DNA from: a bacterium
GTDB lineage: Bacteria; Bacteroidota; Bacteroidia; Cytophagales; Thermonemataceae
Reading direction: 5' to 3'
Length of the DNA: 5,547 nucleotides
Assembly (NCBI GenBank): GCA_025362415.1
Contig: JANYGM010000049.1
Location: 1-5,547, forward strand
Part shown: in pieces, positions 5,279 to 5,547 of the stretch
Layout of the letters: each line of letters opens with the position of its first letter
How positions within the stretch are numbered: position 1 is the first letter of the stretch
The notes under the pieces: model-generated
Database searches by the model: none
The model's input: the letters and a program-made list of their open reading frames with translations, nothing else
Told to the model about the DNA's origin: nothing
Position numbers and translations under genes: made by a program

Positions 5279-5348
5279 GTTGTGAGTTTTCAGTTGTGAG
5301 TTAAAATACAATGAACGACAAAAATAACTTACAACTCACCACTCAAAA
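5273..5348. repeat. Direct and inverted repeats after the second TetR gene
   Basis: The decamer gttgtgagtt occurs at 5279-5288 and 5293-5302 (period 14), beginning right after the TGA stop. In addition, 5273-5295 pairs with 5326-5348 at 20 of 23 positions, enclosing a 30-nt loop. This could form a hairpin in the transcript, but no T-run follows (aataaact), so a terminator role is weak. The left arm includes the last coding bases of the TetR gene. Confidence 0.6.
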
Positions 5349-5366
5349 AATAAACTAACTATTACA

Positions 5367-5546
5367 ATGAAAATAAAACTACAATCAGTCAAAAGAGTTG
5401 TTAATTCAATCCTAAGACCACACTTTTTGGAACAAATTACAAAAAGCTATCACCAAGAAAGCTACTACAAAGGTTTTGAACTCTCTTTGTCGGCACTTAA
5501 TGCAGTTGGGGCAGATGTGAGAATAAAAGCAAGAAGACATAAATAA
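5367..5546 (+). CDS. Small basic ORF of 59 residues, unknown function
   Basis: This complete frame starts at ATG 5367-5369 and ends at TAA 5544-5546, one base before the window edge. The product begins MKIKLQSVKRVVNSILRP and ends DVRIKARRHK. It is rich in Lys and Arg and clearly basic, has no membrane helix and contains no motif I know. The start is preceded by an A-rich leader (aactattaca) like other genes here. It lies 88 bp after the second TetR gene on the same strand, with no -7 box found in the gap, so it could be cotranscribed. Arginine is written only with AGA, which is unlike the mix of CGT and AGA in neighbours, though the count is small. It could be a real small protein, or chance in AT-rich DNA. 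I do not recognise it. Confidence 0.45.
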   Translation: MKIKLQSVKRVVNSILRPHFLEQITKSYHQESYYKGFELSLSALNAVGADVRIKARRHK

Positions 5547-5547
5547 A

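Overview
This is a low-GC window whose proteins and promoters point to a Bacteroidota bacterium, probably of the Cytophagales. Four sites match the Bacteroidota housekeeping -7 element TAnnTTTG exactly, each 30-60 bp before a start codon. Start codons are preceded by A-rich leaders rather than Shine-Dalgarno sequences. The dihydrolipoyl dehydrogenase, the monofunctional transglycosylase and the two TetR regulators look like Bacteroidota versions. The genus-level placement is inference only.

Layout. The left part reads on the minus strand. It holds, from right to left, an orphan PD-(D/E)XK nuclease-like protein (2109 to 1516), a small two-helix membrane protein (1442 to 1173) and the N-terminal two thirds of dihydrolipoyl dehydrogenase (947 to the left edge). 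The right part reads on the plus strand: mtgA (2215-2979), a TetR regulator overlapping a four-helix membrane protein by 8 bp (3130-3849 and 3842-4300), a strong intrinsic terminator (4321-4377), a second TetR regulator (4622-5278) and a basic 59-residue ORF (5367-5546). The two halves diverge from a compact promoter region at about 2138-2214.

How the genes relate. Most are independent housekeeping or regulatory units. The one clear functional pairing is the first TetR regulator with the membrane protein whose start codon lies inside its last codons, which suggests translational coupling. The second TetR has its own promoter and an unusual 12-bp tandem repeat in its leader. Its target is not visible.

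The most striking non-coding structure lies at 1038-1173, between the small membrane protein and lpd. Two long hairpins abut exactly (1038-1100 and 1101-1173). Their tips are inverted copies of the same 32-nt palindromic unit (27 of 32 identical), and each tip sits on its own unrelated AT-rich stem. This resembles a paired REP/BIME-type or MITE-type element. The two tips can also pair with each other, giving a mutually exclusive alternative fold. Short tandem repeats of three different sequences sit directly at three gene ends (1487-1517, 2978-3009, 5279-5302). I found no complete new multi-gene system here; the twin hairpin is the best candidate for something undescribed.
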